64,000 nt of DNA from Pseudomonas asplenii (GTDB lineage Bacteria; Pseudomonadota; Gammaproteobacteria; Pseudomonadales; Pseudomonadaceae). The position numbers and the translations under genes are program-made. Under the pieces are notes generated by a model, which was not told the origin of the DNA, did not search any database, and saw only the letters and a list, made by a program, of their open reading frames with translations. This document shows, piece after piece, positions 10,666 to 20,476 of this stretch (position 1 is its first letter; every line of letters begins with the position of its first letter). Location: contig NZ_LT629777.1 in assembly GCF_900105475.1 (NCBI RefSeq), forward strand, positions 6,200,001-6,264,000, given 5' to 3'.

Positions 10666-12081
10666 ATGAGCAATCAGATTCCGGTACACGACGTTACTCC
10701 GCCTGCCAAGAAACAGAACAACACTGTCGACCTCTACGCTTCACGTGAAAAAATCTACACCCGTGCCTTCACTGGCCTGTTCCGCAACCTGCGGATGGCC
10801 GGCGGTGCCCTGTTGTTCCTGCTCTACTTCGGTACCGTCTGGTTGAACTGGGGCGGCCACCAGGCCGTCTGGTGGAACCTGCCGGAGCGCAAGTTCTTCA
10901 TTTTCGGCGCGACCTTCTGGCCGCAGGACTTCATCCTGCTCTCGGGCATGCTGATCATCGCCGCCTTCGGCCTGTTCTTCATCACCGTCTACGCCGGGCG
11001 CATCTGGTGCGGCTATACCTGTCCGCAAAGCGTCTGGACCTGGATTTTCATGTGGTGCGAGAAGGTCACCGAGGGTGACCGCAACCAGCGCATCAAGCTC
11101 GACAAGGCGCCGATGGGCGCCAACAAGTTCCTGCGCAAGTTCAGCAAGCACAGCCTGTGGCTGCTGATCGGCTTCGTCACCGGCATGACCTTCGTCGGCT
11201 ACTTCTCGCCGATCCGCGAACTGGTGATCGACTTCTTCACCGGACAGGCCGATGGCTGGTCGTATTTCTGGGTCGGGTTCTTCACCCTGGCCACCTACGG
11301 CAACGCCGGCTGGTTGCGTGAGCAGGTGTGTATCTACATGTGCCCGTATGCGCGCTTCCAGAGTGTGATGTTCGACAAGGACACACTGATCGTTTCCTAC
11401 GACCCGCGCCGTGGCGAAAGCCGTGGCCCACGCAAGAAAGGCGCGGACTACCAGGCCCAGGGCCTGGGCGACTGCATCGATTGCACGATGTGCGTGCAGG
11501 TCTGCCCGACCGGCATCGATATCCGCGATGGCCTGCAGGTCGAGTGCATCGGCTGCGCCGCGTGCATCGACGCCTGCGACAACATCATGGACAAGATGGA
11601 GTACCCACGCGGGCTGATCAGCTACACCACCGAGCACAACCTGTCCGGGCAGAAGACCCACACGCTGCGCCCTCGGTTGATCGGCTATGCGGCGGTGCTG
11701 CTGGCGATGATCAGCCTGTTGGCGACGGCGTTCTTCATGCGTCCGCTGGTGGGCTTCGACGTCAGCAAGGACCGCGTGCTCTATCGGGAAAATGCCGAAG
11801 GCCGGATCGAAAACGTCTACAGCCTGAAGATCATGAACAAGGACCAGCGCGACCACACCTACGTGCTCGACGCTGCCGGCCTGCCGGACCTGCGTCTGCA
11901 GGGACGACGGGAAATCCGCGTGCAGGCCGGGGACATCGTCAGCATGCCGGTCGAACTGTCCAGCGCTCCCGAACAACTGCCGTCGAGCACCAACGAGGTG
12001 AAGTTCATCCTCAAGGATGCCGATGACGACAGCGTCCACATCGAAGCCAAGAGCCGTTTCATCGGCCCGCAAATCCGCTAA
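10666..12081 (+). CDS. ccoG: Cytochrome c oxidase accessory protein CcoG (polyferredoxin)
   Basis: The protein has 471 residues with membrane helices around an NosR/FixG-type core. Cys motifs CGYTCPQSVW and CIYMCPYARFQ are followed by a two-cluster ferredoxin segment (CIDCTMCVQVCP and CIGCAACIDAC) and a C-terminal beta domain after the last helix. In other bacteria CcoG reduces copper for cbb3 assembly. ATG 10666 (MSNQIPVHDV) is preferred; another ATG sits one codon upstream, and an earlier start at 10552 adds an unlikely leader. Confidence 0.93.
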   Translation: MSNQIPVHDVTPPAKKQNNTVDLYASREKIYTRAFTGLFRNLRMAGGALLFLLYFGTVWLNWGGHQAVWWNLPERKFFIFGATFWPQDFILLSGMLIIAAFGLFFITVYAGRIWCGYTCPQSVWTWIFMWCEKVTEGDRNQRIKLDKAPMGANKFLRKFSKHSLWLLIGFVTGMTFVGYFSPIRELVIDFFTGQADGWSYFWVGFFTLATYGNAGWLREQVCIYMCPYARFQSVMFDKDTLIVSYDPRRGESRGPRKKGADYQAQGLGDCIDCTMCVQVCPTGIDIRDGLQVECIGCAACIDACDNIMDKMEYPRGLISYTTEHNLSGQKTHTLRPRLIGYAAVLLAMISLLATAFFMRPLVGFDVSKDRVLYRENAEGRIENVYSLKIMNKDQRDHTYVLDAAGLPDLRLQGRREIRVQAGDIVSMPVELSSAPEQLPSSTNEVKFILKDADDDSVHIEAKSRFIGPQIR

Positions 12082-12092
12082 GGGAACCCACA

Positions 12093-12632
12093 ATGTCCGT
12101 CGCAACCGCCACCAGCCCCTGGTACAAGCACCTCTGGCCCTGGATCATCATCGGTATCCTCGCCTGCTCGGTGACCCTGACCCTCTCGATGGTGACCATC
12201 GCGGTGAAGAACCCGGACAATCTGGTCAACGACAACTATTACGAAGCCGGCAAGGGCATCAACCGCTCGCTGGACCGCGAGTTGCTCGCCCAGTCGCTGA
12301 AGATGCGCGCCAATGTGCACTTTGACGATGTGACCGGCGAAGTCGACCTGCGCCTGAGCGGTGACAGCCAACCTGCGACCCTGGAGTTGAATCTGATCTC
12401 GCCGACCCAACCGGAAAAGGACCGCAAGATCAGCCTTAACCGCAGCCAGACCGAGCAGGGCCGCTACATCGGCCAACTGAGCGACAAGATCGAGGGCCGG
12501 CGCTTCGTCGAGTTGCTGGGAACCCAGGGCGACAAGACCTGGCGCATGTTCGAGGAAGAACAGGTCAGCCATGATCGCGACCTGCTGCTGGGCGATGAAC
12601 CGCTCAAGGGTGCCGAAGACCTCGACAAGTGA
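12093..12632 (+). CDS. ccoH: cbb3 oxidase assembly protein CcoH/FixH
   Basis: The protein has 179 residues. One N-terminal membrane helix (WPWIIIGILACSVTLTLSMVTIAV) is followed by the NPDNLVNDNYYEAGKGINR signature of FixH and a periplasmic domain. CcoH is required for assembly and stability of the cbb3 complex. It starts 11 bases after ccoG with an AGGGAA ribosome site. Confidence 0.93.
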   Translation: MSVATATSPWYKHLWPWIIIGILACSVTLTLSMVTIAVKNPDNLVNDNYYEAGKGINRSLDRELLAQSLKMRANVHFDDVTGEVDLRLSGDSQPATLELNLISPTQPEKDRKISLNRSQTEQGRYIGQLSDKIEGRRFVELLGTQGDKTWRMFEEEQVSHDRDLLLGDEPLKGAEDLDK

Positions 12633-12678
12633 TGGTAGCGAGTGAGTGAGACTGAAACGTCTCTTGTGAGCGTCCCCT

Positions 12679-12718
12679 GCTTTTGTGGCGAGCTGGCAAG
12701 CCCGCTCGCCACAAAAGC
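12679..12718. repeat. REP-like palindrome between ccoH and ccoI
   Basis: Two perfect 15-base arms (12679-12693 and 12704-12718, containing TTTTGTGGCGAGC and its complement) flank a 10-base loop. This is a Pseudomonas intergenic REP-type hairpin and could separate ccoH and ccoI mRNA levels. Confidence 0.75.
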
Positions 12719-12781
12719 TCGCTCGGCATGAGATGCTGAACACCACCAAAGCCCCACTGGAATCGATCAATCCCCATCGAC

Positions 12782-15187
12782 ATGACCACCCCACTCCCCT
12801 GTTACCACTGCGCCCTGCCCGTTCCTTCGGGCAGCCGCTTCACCGCCGCAGTGCTGGGCGAAACCCGCGAGTTCTGCTGCCCGGGCTGCCAGGCGGTGGC
12901 CGAAGCCATCGTCGCCGGTGGACTGGAGCATTACTACAGCCATCGCAGCGAAAACTCCGCCAACCCGGATGCGCTGCCGGTACAACTGCCGGATGAACTG
13001 GCGCTGTACGACCGGGCCGATGTCCAGCAGCCCTTCGTCCGCCACGACGGCGAACTGGCCGAAACCACCCTGATGATCGAAGGCATCAGTTGCGCGGCCT
13101 GTGGCTGGCTGATCGAAAAGCATCTGCGCCAGTTGCCAGCGGTTGTCGAGGCGCGGCTGAACCTGTCCAATCACCGCCTGCACGTCAGTTGGGCCGACAG
13201 TCAGTTGCCCCTGAGCACACTGCTGGCCGAGCTGCGGCAGATCGGTTACGCCGCCCACCCCTATCAACCCGACCGCGCCAGCGAACAGTTGGCCAGCGAA
13301 AACCGCAAATCCCTGCGCCAGTTGGGGGTGGCCGGCCTGTTGTGGTTCCAGGCGATGATGGCGACCATGGCCACCTGGCCGGAATTCAACATCGACCTGA
13401 GCCCGGAACTGCATGTCATTCTGCGCTGGGTCGCACTGTTCCTGACCACCCCGATCGTGTTCTACAGCTGCGCACCGTTCTTTCGCGGAGCCCTGCGCGA
13501 CCTGCGCACCCGCCACCTGACCATGGACGTTTCGGTCTCGCTGGCAATCGGCGCCGCCTATTGCGCCGGAATCTGGACCTCGATCACCGGCGTCGGCGAG
13601 CTGTACTTCGATGCAGTGGGCATGTTCGCGCTGTTCCTGCTGGCCGGCCGCTACCTGGAGCGGCGTGCCCGCGAGCGCACGGCGGCGGCCACCGCGCAAC
13701 TGGTCAACCTGCTGCCGGCGTCCTGCCTGCGCCTGCAGGCGGACGGCCAGAGCGAACGGATCCTGCGCGACGAACTGCGTCTGGGCGATCACGTGCTGGT
13801 GCATCCCGGAGCGGTGCTGCCAGCCGACGGACGGATTCTCCAGGGCCAATCGAGCATCGACGAATCGCTGCTGACCGGCGAATACCTGCCCCAACCACGC
13901 GGCCCCGGCGAAACGGTCACGGCCGGTACGCTGAATGTCGAAGGCGCGCTCACCGTCGAAGTCCTGGCCCTGGGCCAGGACACCCGGCTTTCCGCGATTG
14001 TCCGCCTGCTGGATCGCGCCCAGAGCGAGAAACCGCGCCTGGCACAAATCGCCGATCAGGCCTCGCAATGGTTCCTGTTGCTGTCGCTGATCGCCGCCGC
14101 CGCCATTGGCCTGCTCTGGTGGCAGGTGGATGCACAACGGGCGTTCTGGATCGTTCTGGCGATGCTGGTGGCGACCTGCCCCTGCGCCCTGTCGCTGGCC
14201 ACGCCGACCGCCCTCACGGCAGCCACCGGCACCCTGCACAAGCTCGGCCTGCTGCTGACCCGTGGTCATGTCCTCGAAGGGCTGAACCAGATCGACACGG
14301 TGATTTTCGACAAGACCGGCACACTCACCGAAGGCCGCCTGGCCTTGCGCGCCATCCACCCCCTGGGAGCGCTGGACAGCGAACGTTGCCTGGCCCTCGC
14401 CGCAGCCCTGGAGAACCGCTCCGAACACCCGATCGCCAAGGCCTTCGGGCGTGCCCCGCAAGCCGCCGAAGACGTTCTCGCCAGCCCGGGACGCGGCCTC
14501 GAAGGCCAGGTTGGCGAACATTACCTGCGAATCGGCCAGCCGGACTTCGTCTGCGAGTTCAGCGGCTGCGCCATGCCGGCCGCACCAGATGCCAGCGGGC
14601 AGTGGCTGCTGCTCGGCGACAAACAGGGAGCACTGGCCTGGTTCGTGCTCGACGATCGCCTGCGTAGCGATGCCTCGGGCCTGGTCGATGCCTGCCGTGC
14701 ACGTGGCTGGCGGACCCTGCTGCTGTCCGGCGACCATTCGCCGATGGTCGCCGATGTCGCGGCACAACTGGGCATCGACGAAGCCCGTGGCGGATTGAGC
14801 CCGGATGACAAGCTGTACATGCTCAAGCAACTGCAGCAACAGGGCCGCAAGGTGCTGATGCTCGGCGATGGGGTCAATGATGTGCCGGTGCTGGCGGCGG
14901 CCGATATCAGCGTCGCCATGGGCTCGGCCACCGATCTGGCAAAAACCAGCGCCGATGCGGTGCTGCTGTCCAACCGCCTCGATGCCCTGGCCAAGGCCTT
15001 CGACCTGGCTCGCCGCACTCGCCGGGTCATCATCGAGAACCTGGCCTGGGCGGCGCTGTACAATGGTCTCATGCTGCCGTTCGCCGCCCTCGGCTGGATC
15101 ACTCCGGTGTGGGCCGCGGTCGGCATGTCCATCAGTTCTTTGACGGTGGTCCTCAACGCCTTGCGCCTGACTCGCCAGATCACGTGA
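12782..15187 (+). CDS. ccoI: cbb3-assembly copper-translocating P-type ATPase CcoI
   Basis: The protein has 801 residues. An N-terminal Cys-rich segment (CYHCALP and CCPGC) precedes a heavy-metal domain with CAAC at residues 104-107. Membrane helices follow, with CPC at 466-468, phosphorylation Asp510 in DKTGT, and the hinge motif GDGVNDVP. CcoI is the copper exporter of the CopA2/FixI class that supplies CuB of cbb3 oxidases. It sits between ccoH and ccoS as usual. Confidence 0.95.
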   Translation: MTTPLPCYHCALPVPSGSRFTAAVLGETREFCCPGCQAVAEAIVAGGLEHYYSHRSENSANPDALPVQLPDELALYDRADVQQPFVRHDGELAETTLMIEGISCAACGWLIEKHLRQLPAVVEARLNLSNHRLHVSWADSQLPLSTLLAELRQIGYAAHPYQPDRASEQLASENRKSLRQLGVAGLLWFQAMMATMATWPEFNIDLSPELHVILRWVALFLTTPIVFYSCAPFFRGALRDLRTRHLTMDVSVSLAIGAAYCAGIWTSITGVGELYFDAVGMFALFLLAGRYLERRARERTAAATAQLVNLLPASCLRLQADGQSERILRDELRLGDHVLVHPGAVLPADGRILQGQSSIDESLLTGEYLPQPRGPGETVTAGTLNVEGALTVEVLALGQDTRLSAIVRLLDRAQSEKPRLAQIADQASQWFLLLSLIAAAAIGLLWWQVDAQRAFWIVLAMLVATCPCALSLATPTALTAATGTLHKLGLLLTRGHVLEGLNQIDTVIFDKTGTLTEGRLALRAIHPLGALDSERCLALAAALENRSEHPIAKAFGRAPQAAEDVLASPGRGLEGQVGEHYLRIGQPDFVCEFSGCAMPAAPDASGQWLLLGDKQGALAWFVLDDRLRSDASGLVDACRARGWRTLLLSGDHSPMVADVAAQLGIDEARGGLSPDDKLYMLKQLQQQGRKVLMLGDGVNDVPVLAAADISVAMGSATDLAKTSADAVLLSNRLDALAKAFDLARRTRRVIIENLAWAALYNGLMLPFAALGWITPVWAAVGMSISSLTVVLNALRLTRQIT

Positions 15188-15293
15188 AAACGCCTGCGTT
15201 AAAACAGGCTACGTTTTCGCGCGACAGGGGCCAGAAGGATCATGGGAAAATAAAACCTGCAACCGGCCTGAGCCGGGCGGGCCTGGAGTAAAG

Positions 15294-15512
15294 ATGCCAG
15301 CACTCTATGTGATGATCCCGGCGGCACTGCTGATCGTCGCTATCGCCGTCTACATTTTCTTCTGGGCGGTGGACAGCGGCCAGTACGACGACCTCGACGG
15401 GCCGGCCCACAGTATCCTGTTCGATGACCAGGATCCGAACCACAAGGCCGCCATCGACGAGGCCGACGGCACGGGCGAAGACCACGAGCGACGGAATCCG
15501 CCCCATGCTTGA
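15294..15512 (+). CDS. ccoS: cbb3 oxidase maturation protein CcoS
   Basis: The protein has 72 residues with one membrane helix (VMIPAALLIVAIAVYIFFWAV) followed by SGQYDDLDGPAHSILFDD, the CcoS signature. It is needed for inserting haem and copper into cbb3 oxidases. Its stop overlaps the next gene by 8 bases, so the two are translationally coupled. Confidence 0.93.
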   Translation: MPALYVMIPAALLIVAIAVYIFFWAVDSGQYDDLDGPAHSILFDDQDPNHKAAIDEADGTGEDHERRNPPHA

Positions 15513-16188
15513 ACTGGCGCCACTGCTGGTTTCGGCGGTGATTCTCGGCCTGCTCGGCGGCGGTCATTGCCTGGGCATGTGTGGCGGCCTGATGAGCGCC
15601 CTGACCCTGGCCATTCCCCCTGAACAGCGGGCACGGCGCTGGCGCCTGCTGCTGGCCTACAACCTGGGGCGGGTGCTCAGCTACGCCGCAGCCGGGTTGC
15701 TGACCGGGCTGGCCGGCTGGGCAGTGGCCAGCAGCCCGGCGGCGACGGTGTTGCGGGTCGTGGCCGGCCTGCTGCTGATCAGCATGGGCCTGTACCTGGC
15801 CGGCTGGTGGAGTGGCCTGACCCGTATCGAAAGCCTCGGGCGCGGTCTGTGGCGGTTCATCCAGCCGATTGCCAACCGCCTGCTGCCGGTGTCGAGCCTG
15901 CCCCGTGCCCTGCTGTTGGGCGCACTCTGGGGCTGGCTGCCCTGTGGCCTGGTCTACAGCACCCTGCTGTGGGCGGCGAGCCGGGGCAACGCACTGGACA
16001 GCGCGCTGTTGATGCTCGCCTTCGGCCTGGGTACCTGGCCGGTGCTGCTGGCAACCGGACTGGCCGCGGAACGGGTCACGGCGCTACTGCGCAAACGCAG
16101 CGTGCGCCAGGGCGGTGGTCTGCTGGTGATGCTGTTCGGCCTGTGGACCCTGCCCGGCCCGCACCAGCACTGGTTGATGGGACACTGA
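15505..16188 (+). CDS. DsbD_2/UreH-like membrane protein, sulfite-exporter type annotation
   Basis: The protein has 227 residues and about six membrane helices. The opening motif GLLGGGHCLGMCGGLMSAL and the second-half WGWLPCGLVYS place a Cys in each pseudo-repeat, as in the cytochrome-biogenesis (DsbD_2, UreH-like) superfamily. It follows ccoS in many Pseudomonas genomes. A role in copper or redox supply for cbb3 assembly is inference from context. Confidence 0.8.
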   Translation: MLELAPLLVSAVILGLLGGGHCLGMCGGLMSALTLAIPPEQRARRWRLLLAYNLGRVLSYAAAGLLTGLAGWAVASSPAATVLRVVAGLLLISMGLYLAGWWSGLTRIESLGRGLWRFIQPIANRLLPVSSLPRALLLGALWGWLPCGLVYSTLLWAASRGNALDSALLMLAFGLGTWPVLLATGLAAERVTALLRKRSVRQGGGLLVMLFGLWTLPGPHQHWLMGH

Positions 16189-16225
16189 GCGTCGGTGCCG
16201 TCGTTGCGAGCAAGGCTTGAGGGCC

Positions 16226-16239
16226 TTGATACAAGTCAA
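16226..16239 (+). promoter_or_regulatory. Anr box and promoter of hemN
   Basis: TTGATACAAGTCAA matches TTGAT-N4-ATCAA except one base. TAGACT at 16262-16267 is a -10-like hexamer whose position puts the box centre at about -41.5, the layout of FNR-type class II activation. HemN is needed only when oxygen is low, so Anr control fits. Confidence 0.85.
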
Positions 16240-16301
16240 CATGCCGCACCCGCGTTCCCCCTAGACTCCGGCCATTGCAGCCAATCCGGGGGAACGCCCG
16301 C

Positions 16302-17684
16302 ATGCTCGACGCCATTCGTTGGGATTCTGATCTTATCCACCGCTACGACCTGGCGGGGCCGCGCTACACCTCCTACCCCACCGCCGTACAATTCCATAGC
16401 CAGGTCGGCACCTTCGACCTGCTGCATGCCCTGCGCGAGAGCCGCAAGGCCTCACGGCCGCTGTCGTTGTACGTGCATGTGCCGTTCTGCGCGAACATCT
16501 GCTACTACTGCGCCTGCAACAAGGTCATCACCAAGGATCGCGGCCGCGCCCAACCGTACCTGCAACGCCTGGAACAGGAAATCCAACTGGTGGCCTGCCA
16601 CCTGGATCCGAACCAGACAGTCGAACAATTGCATTTCGGTGGCGGCACGCCAACCTTCCTCAGCCATGACGAACTGCGCCAGTTAATGGCCCGGTTGCGC
16701 CAGCATTTCAATCTGCTGGATGACGATTCCGGCGACTACGGCATCGAGATCGACCCGCGGGAGGCCGACTGGTCAACCATGGGCCTGTTGCGCGAACTGG
16801 GCTTCAACCGGATCAGCATCGGCCTGCAGGACCTCGACCCGAACGTGCAGCGGGCAGTCAACCGCCTGCAAAGCCTTGAGGAAACCCGCGCGGTGATCGA
16901 GGCGGCGCGGACTCTGCAATTCCGTTCGATCAATATCGACCTGATCTACGGCCTGCCCAAGCAGACCCCGGAAAATTTCGCCCGCACCGTCGACGAAGTG
17001 ATCAACCTGCAACCCGACCGTCTCTCGGTCTTCAATTACGCCCACCTGCCCGAGCGTTTCCTGCCCCAGCGGCGGATCAACAGCCACGAGCTGCCGGCCC
17101 CGGCCGACAAGCTGGAAATGCTCCATCGCACCATCGAGCAACTGACCGCCGCTGGCTACCGCTACATCGGCATGGACCACTTCGCCCTGCCGGACGACGA
17201 ACTGGCGATCGCCCAGGAAGAGTCGACCCTGCAACGCAACTTCCAGGGCTACACCACCCATGGCCATTGCGACCTGATCGGCCTCGGTGTATCGGCCATC
17301 AGCCAGATCGGCGACCTCTACTGCCAGAACAGCAGCGATCTGAACCAGTACCAGAACACCCTGGCCAGCGCGCAACTGGCCACCAGCCGCGGCCTACTGT
17401 GCAACGCCGACGACCGGCTGCGCCGGGAAGTGATCCAGCAGATCATCTGCAATTGCAGCCTGGAGTTCGCCGACATCGAAAAGCAGTTCACCCTCGACTT
17501 CCGGGGTTATTTCGCTGAACTCTGGCCGCGCCTGATGGCCATGGCCAACGACGGCCTGATCGAGCTGGACAACGAACGCCTCACCGTCCTGCCGGCCGGC
17601 CGGCTGCTGGTACGTTCGGTGTGCATGGTGTTCGATGCCTATCTCGAACAACAGAATCGCCAGCGTTTTTCCAGGGTGATCTAG
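16302..17684 (+). CDS. hemN: Oxygen-independent coproporphyrinogen III oxidase
   Basis: This is a radical-SAM enzyme of 460 residues that decarboxylates coproporphyrinogen III to protoporphyrinogen IX without oxygen. The iron-sulfur motif is seen in VPFCANICYYCACN, then FGGGTPTFL and the GLPKQTP segment. ATG 16302 (MLDAIRWD) follows a GGGGGAA ribosome site; an in-frame ATG at 16275 is less likely. It sits between the cco assembly genes and anr, supplying haem for cbb3 oxidases under low oxygen. Confidence 0.95.
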   Translation: MLDAIRWDSDLIHRYDLAGPRYTSYPTAVQFHSQVGTFDLLHALRESRKASRPLSLYVHVPFCANICYYCACNKVITKDRGRAQPYLQRLEQEIQLVACHLDPNQTVEQLHFGGGTPTFLSHDELRQLMARLRQHFNLLDDDSGDYGIEIDPREADWSTMGLLRELGFNRISIGLQDLDPNVQRAVNRLQSLEETRAVIEAARTLQFRSINIDLIYGLPKQTPENFARTVDEVINLQPDRLSVFNYAHLPERFLPQRRINSHELPAPADKLEMLHRTIEQLTAAGYRYIGMDHFALPDDELAIAQEESTLQRNFQGYTTHGHCDLIGLGVSAISQIGDLYCQNSSDLNQYQNTLASAQLATSRGLLCNADDRLRREVIQQIICNCSLEFADIEKQFTLDFRGYFAELWPRLMAMANDGLIELDNERLTVLPAGRLLVRSVCMVFDAYLEQQNRQRFSRVI

Positions 17685-17794
17685 AACCGAAAACCGCTAC
17701 TTGCAGGTGCGCCATTTTGGCGCAGGCTGGCCTCAATGGGCTTCGCTGGGGTACCCTTACGCCTTATGTGTGATTTCCCACAAGGATTTAAGAA

Positions 17795-18529
17795 ATGTCC
17801 GAGCCAGTGAAGCTCCGCGCCCACAGCCAGGCCAATTGCAAGGATTGCAGTCTGGCGCCTCTGTGCCTACCACTTTCTCTGAATCTGGAAGACATGGATG
17901 CGCTGGACGAAATCGTCAAACGCGGGCGCCCGCTGAAGAAAGGCGAATTCCTCTTTCGTCAGGGTGATACCTTCGGCTCGGTCTATGCGGTACGTTCCGG
18001 CGCCCTGAAGACCTTCAGCCTGAGCGACGGCGGCGAAGAACAGATCACCGGCTTTCACCTGCCGAGCGAAATGGTCGGGCTGTCGGGCATGGACACCGAG
18101 ACCTATCCGGTGTCGGCACAAGCGCTGGAAACCACGTCTGTCTGCGAAATCCCCTTCGAGCGTCTCGACGAACTGGCCCTGCAACTGCCACAGTTGCGCC
18201 GCCAGTTGATGCGGGTGATGAGCCGGGAGATCCGCGACGGCCAGCAGATGATGTTGCTGTTGTCGAAAAAGACCGCCGACGAGCGTATCGCCACCTTCCT
18301 GGTCAACCTCTCGGCACGTTTCCGTGCCCGCGGATTCTCCGCCAACCAGTTCCGCCTGAGCATGTCGCGCAACGAGATCGGTAACTATCTGGGCCTGGCG
18401 GTGGAAACCGTTTCACGGGTGTTCACCCGCTTCCAGGCCAGCGAACTGATCGCCGCAGAAGGCAAGGAAGTGCACCTCCTCGATCCGATCCAGCTCTGCG
18501 CCCTCGCTGGCGGATCGCTGGAAAGCTGA
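17795..18529 (+). CDS. anr: Oxygen-sensing transcriptional regulator Anr (FNR family)
   Basis: The protein has 244 residues. Cys15, Cys18, Cys24 ([11 protein letters not shown]) and Cys117 (TSVCEIP) are positioned as the four ligands of the oxygen-labile [4Fe-4S] cluster. A cyclic-nucleotide-fold domain, a dimerisation helix and a C-terminal helix-turn-helix ([11 protein letters not shown]) follow. It activates genes with TTGAT-N4-ATCAA boxes; such boxes lie before ccoN, ccoG and hemN here. A ribosome site CAAGGA precedes the ATG. Confidence 0.96.
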   Translation: MSEPVKLRAHSQANCKDCSLAPLCLPLSLNLEDMDALDEIVKRGRPLKKGEFLFRQGDTFGSVYAVRSGALKTFSLSDGGEEQITGFHLPSEMVGLSGMDTETYPVSAQALETTSVCEIPFERLDELALQLPQLRRQLMRVMSREIRDGQQMMLLLSKKTADERIATFLVNLSARFRARGFSANQFRLSMSRNEIGNYLGLAVETVSRVFTRFQASELIAAEGKEVHLLDPIQLCALAGGSLES

Positions 18530-18587
18530 TCAAGACGTCAGTCGCGGGTATACTGCCGGCCTACAGCTTTCCAGGAAACCTGCGACG

Positions 18588-19136
18588 ATGGCTTTCGACA
18601 CCTTCGACATCAAATCCCTGATCCGCCCGGTTATCGACTTTCCGAAACCCGGCGTGATCTTCCGCGACATTACGCCCCTGTTCCAGTCGCCTCGGGCGGT
18701 CCGCCTGGTGGCCGACAGCTTCATCCATCGTTATGTCGAAGCCGACTTCAGCCATATCGGCGCGATGGATGCACGTGGCTTCCTGATCGGCTCGATCATT
18801 GCCCATCAACTGAACAAGCCGCTGATCCTGTTCCGCAAGCAGGGCAAGTTACCCGCGGACGTGTTATCCGAAGGCTATCAGACCGAATATGGTGAGTCGT
18901 TCCTCGAAGTGCACGCCGACAGCCTTTGCGAAGGCGACTCGGTGCTGATCTTCGATGACCTGATTGCCACTGGTGGCACGCTGATCGCCGCCGCCAACCT
19001 GGTCCGGCGCATGGGCGCGCAGGTCTTCGAAGCGGCAGCCATCATCGACCTGCCGGAACTGGGCGGTTCCCAGCGGCTGAACGACATGAATGTGCCGACC
19101 TACTGCCTGACCCAGTTCTCCCTGGCGGAAAAGTAA
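18588..19136 (+). CDS. apt: Adenine phosphoribosyltransferase
   Basis: The protein has 182 residues and converts adenine and PRPP to AMP in purine salvage. The PRPP-binding loop [14 protein letters not shown] and the [14 protein letters not shown] substrate segment are intact. It lies directly after anr, the arrangement also seen in P. aeruginosa. A TATACT hexamer and AGGAAACC ribosome site precede it. Confidence 0.95.
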   Translation: MAFDTFDIKSLIRPVIDFPKPGVIFRDITPLFQSPRAVRLVADSFIHRYVEADFSHIGAMDARGFLIGSIIAHQLNKPLILFRKQGKLPADVLSEGYQTEYGESFLEVHADSLCEGDSVLIFDDLIATGGTLIAAANLVRRMGAQVFEAAAIIDLPELGGSQRLNDMNVPTYCLTQFSLAEK

Positions 19137-19249
19137 CGGCATACGGCGCGGGTCTGCCGGTTGGCGCTTCGACCCGTCGCCGAACCCGGTCACCGCCTGG
19201 GGACCGGGCTTCTGCCTGACAGGCCTGCGCACATCAGCCCCATCGACTA

Positions 19250-20476
19250 TCAGCCGAGCACTTCGCTCAAGGGAATGAAGTTCAGCCAGTCGCCCTCGGC
19301 CAAGGTCGTTCCTTCCAGCACTTCCACCAACCCCTCGGCCCACGCCGCACTGCGCAGTACACCGGAACTCTGGTTGCGGTAGAGAATCGCCCGGCCGTTT
19401 TCCAGGCGCGCACGCAGGTATTCACGGCGGTTGCCCGGCTTGGCCCAGACGAACCCGGCCGGCACCTGGAAGCGCAACGGCGCGACCTCCTGCACGCCCT
19501 GGCGACGCAGCAGGTAAGGCCGCGCCAACAGGGCAAAGGTCACCAGGGTCGAGGCCGGATTACCCGGCAAACCAATCACCGGCACACCGCGAAAATGCCC
19601 GAAGGTCAGCGGCTTCCCAGGCTTGATCGCCAGTTTCCACAGATCCAGCTCGCCCTCTTCGCGCAAGGCGATGCCGAGAAAGTCCGCCTCGCCGACCGAG
19701 ACGCCGCCGGTGGACAGGATCAGGTCGACATCGCCCAGTTCGGCCAGGCGCTGGCGGGTGGTCGGCAGATCGTCGGGGAGGATGCCGGCATCGACCACCT
19801 CACAGCCCAGGCGCTTGAGCCAGTTGCACAGCAGGACCCGGTTGCTGTTGTAAATCTGCCCCGGCCCCAGCGGCAGGCCCGGCTCGACCAGTTCGTCGCC
19901 GGTCGACAGCACCGCGACCCGCGCCCGACGGATCACCGCCAGCTCGGCACACCCCAGCGAGGCGGCCAGTCCCTGCTCTATTGGCCCCAGGCGGGTCCCG
20001 GCAGGCAGCACCCGTTCACCGACGGTGGTTTCCTGGCCCTGGGGCCGGATGTTCTGCTGTAGCGTCAGCGGTTGGCTGAAATGCACCCGCTGGTCATCCA
20101 GGACCTCGGCGTTTTCCTGCATTTCCACGCAGTCGGCCCCCGCCGGTACCGGCGCCCCGGTGAAGATCCGTGCACAGGTGCCGAGCAACAGCGGCTCCGG
20201 GGACTGTCCGGCGAAAATCCGCTGGCTGACCGGCAACGGCTCACCCTGCCAGTCGGCCAGGCGCAAGGCGTAACCGTCCATTGCACTGTTGGGCCAAGGC
20301 GGCAGGTCGAGACTGGAGATCAGATCCTCAGCCAGCACCCGTCCTTCGGTGGCCGCCAGCGGCAAGCGCTCGACCTCGCGGATCGGTGCTGCCTCGGCCA
20401 GTTCGAGCAGCCGGGCCAGAGCGACCTCGACCGGCATCAGCGCGCCCTGCTTGCCCGGCTTACCCACGGGAGTCAC
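19250..20476 (-). CDS. moeA: Molybdopterin molybdenumtransferase MoeA
   Basis: The protein has 408 residues from a GTG start at 20476 and inserts molybdate into adenylylated molybdopterin. Motifs include PPWPNSAMDGYA, TGAPVPAGAD, STGDELVEPG and ILSTGGVSVGEADF. An ATG at 20437 (MPVEVALARL) is an alternative start that removes 13 residues. Its start lies inside the 3' end of moaB, so the two genes are coupled. Confidence 0.93.
   Translation of the reverse strand: MTPVGKPGKQGALMPVEVALARLLELAEAAPIREVERLPLAATEGRVLAEDLISSLDLPPWPNSAMDGYALRLADWQGEPLPVSQRIFAGQSPEPLLLGTCARIFTGAPVPAGADCVEMQENAEVLDDQRVHFSQPLTLQQNIRPQGQETTVGERVLPAGTRLGPIEQGLAASLGCAELAVIRRARVAVLSTGDELVEPGLPLGPGQIYNSNRVLLCNWLKRLGCEVVDAGILPDDLPTTRQRLAELGDVDLILSTGGVSVGEADFLGIALREEGELDLWKLAIKPGKPLTFGHFRGVPVIGLPGNPASTLVTFALLARPYLLRRQGVQEVAPLRFQVPAGFVWAKPGNRREYLRARLENGRAILYRNQSSGVLRSAAWAEGLVEVLEGTTLAEGDWLNFIPLSEVLG

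Noticed and set aside
12767..14839. 690-residue minus-strand open frame opposite ccoI
   Set aside because: It is a shadow of the complete ATPase gene; its translation is rich in Q, G and R with no recognisable domain.
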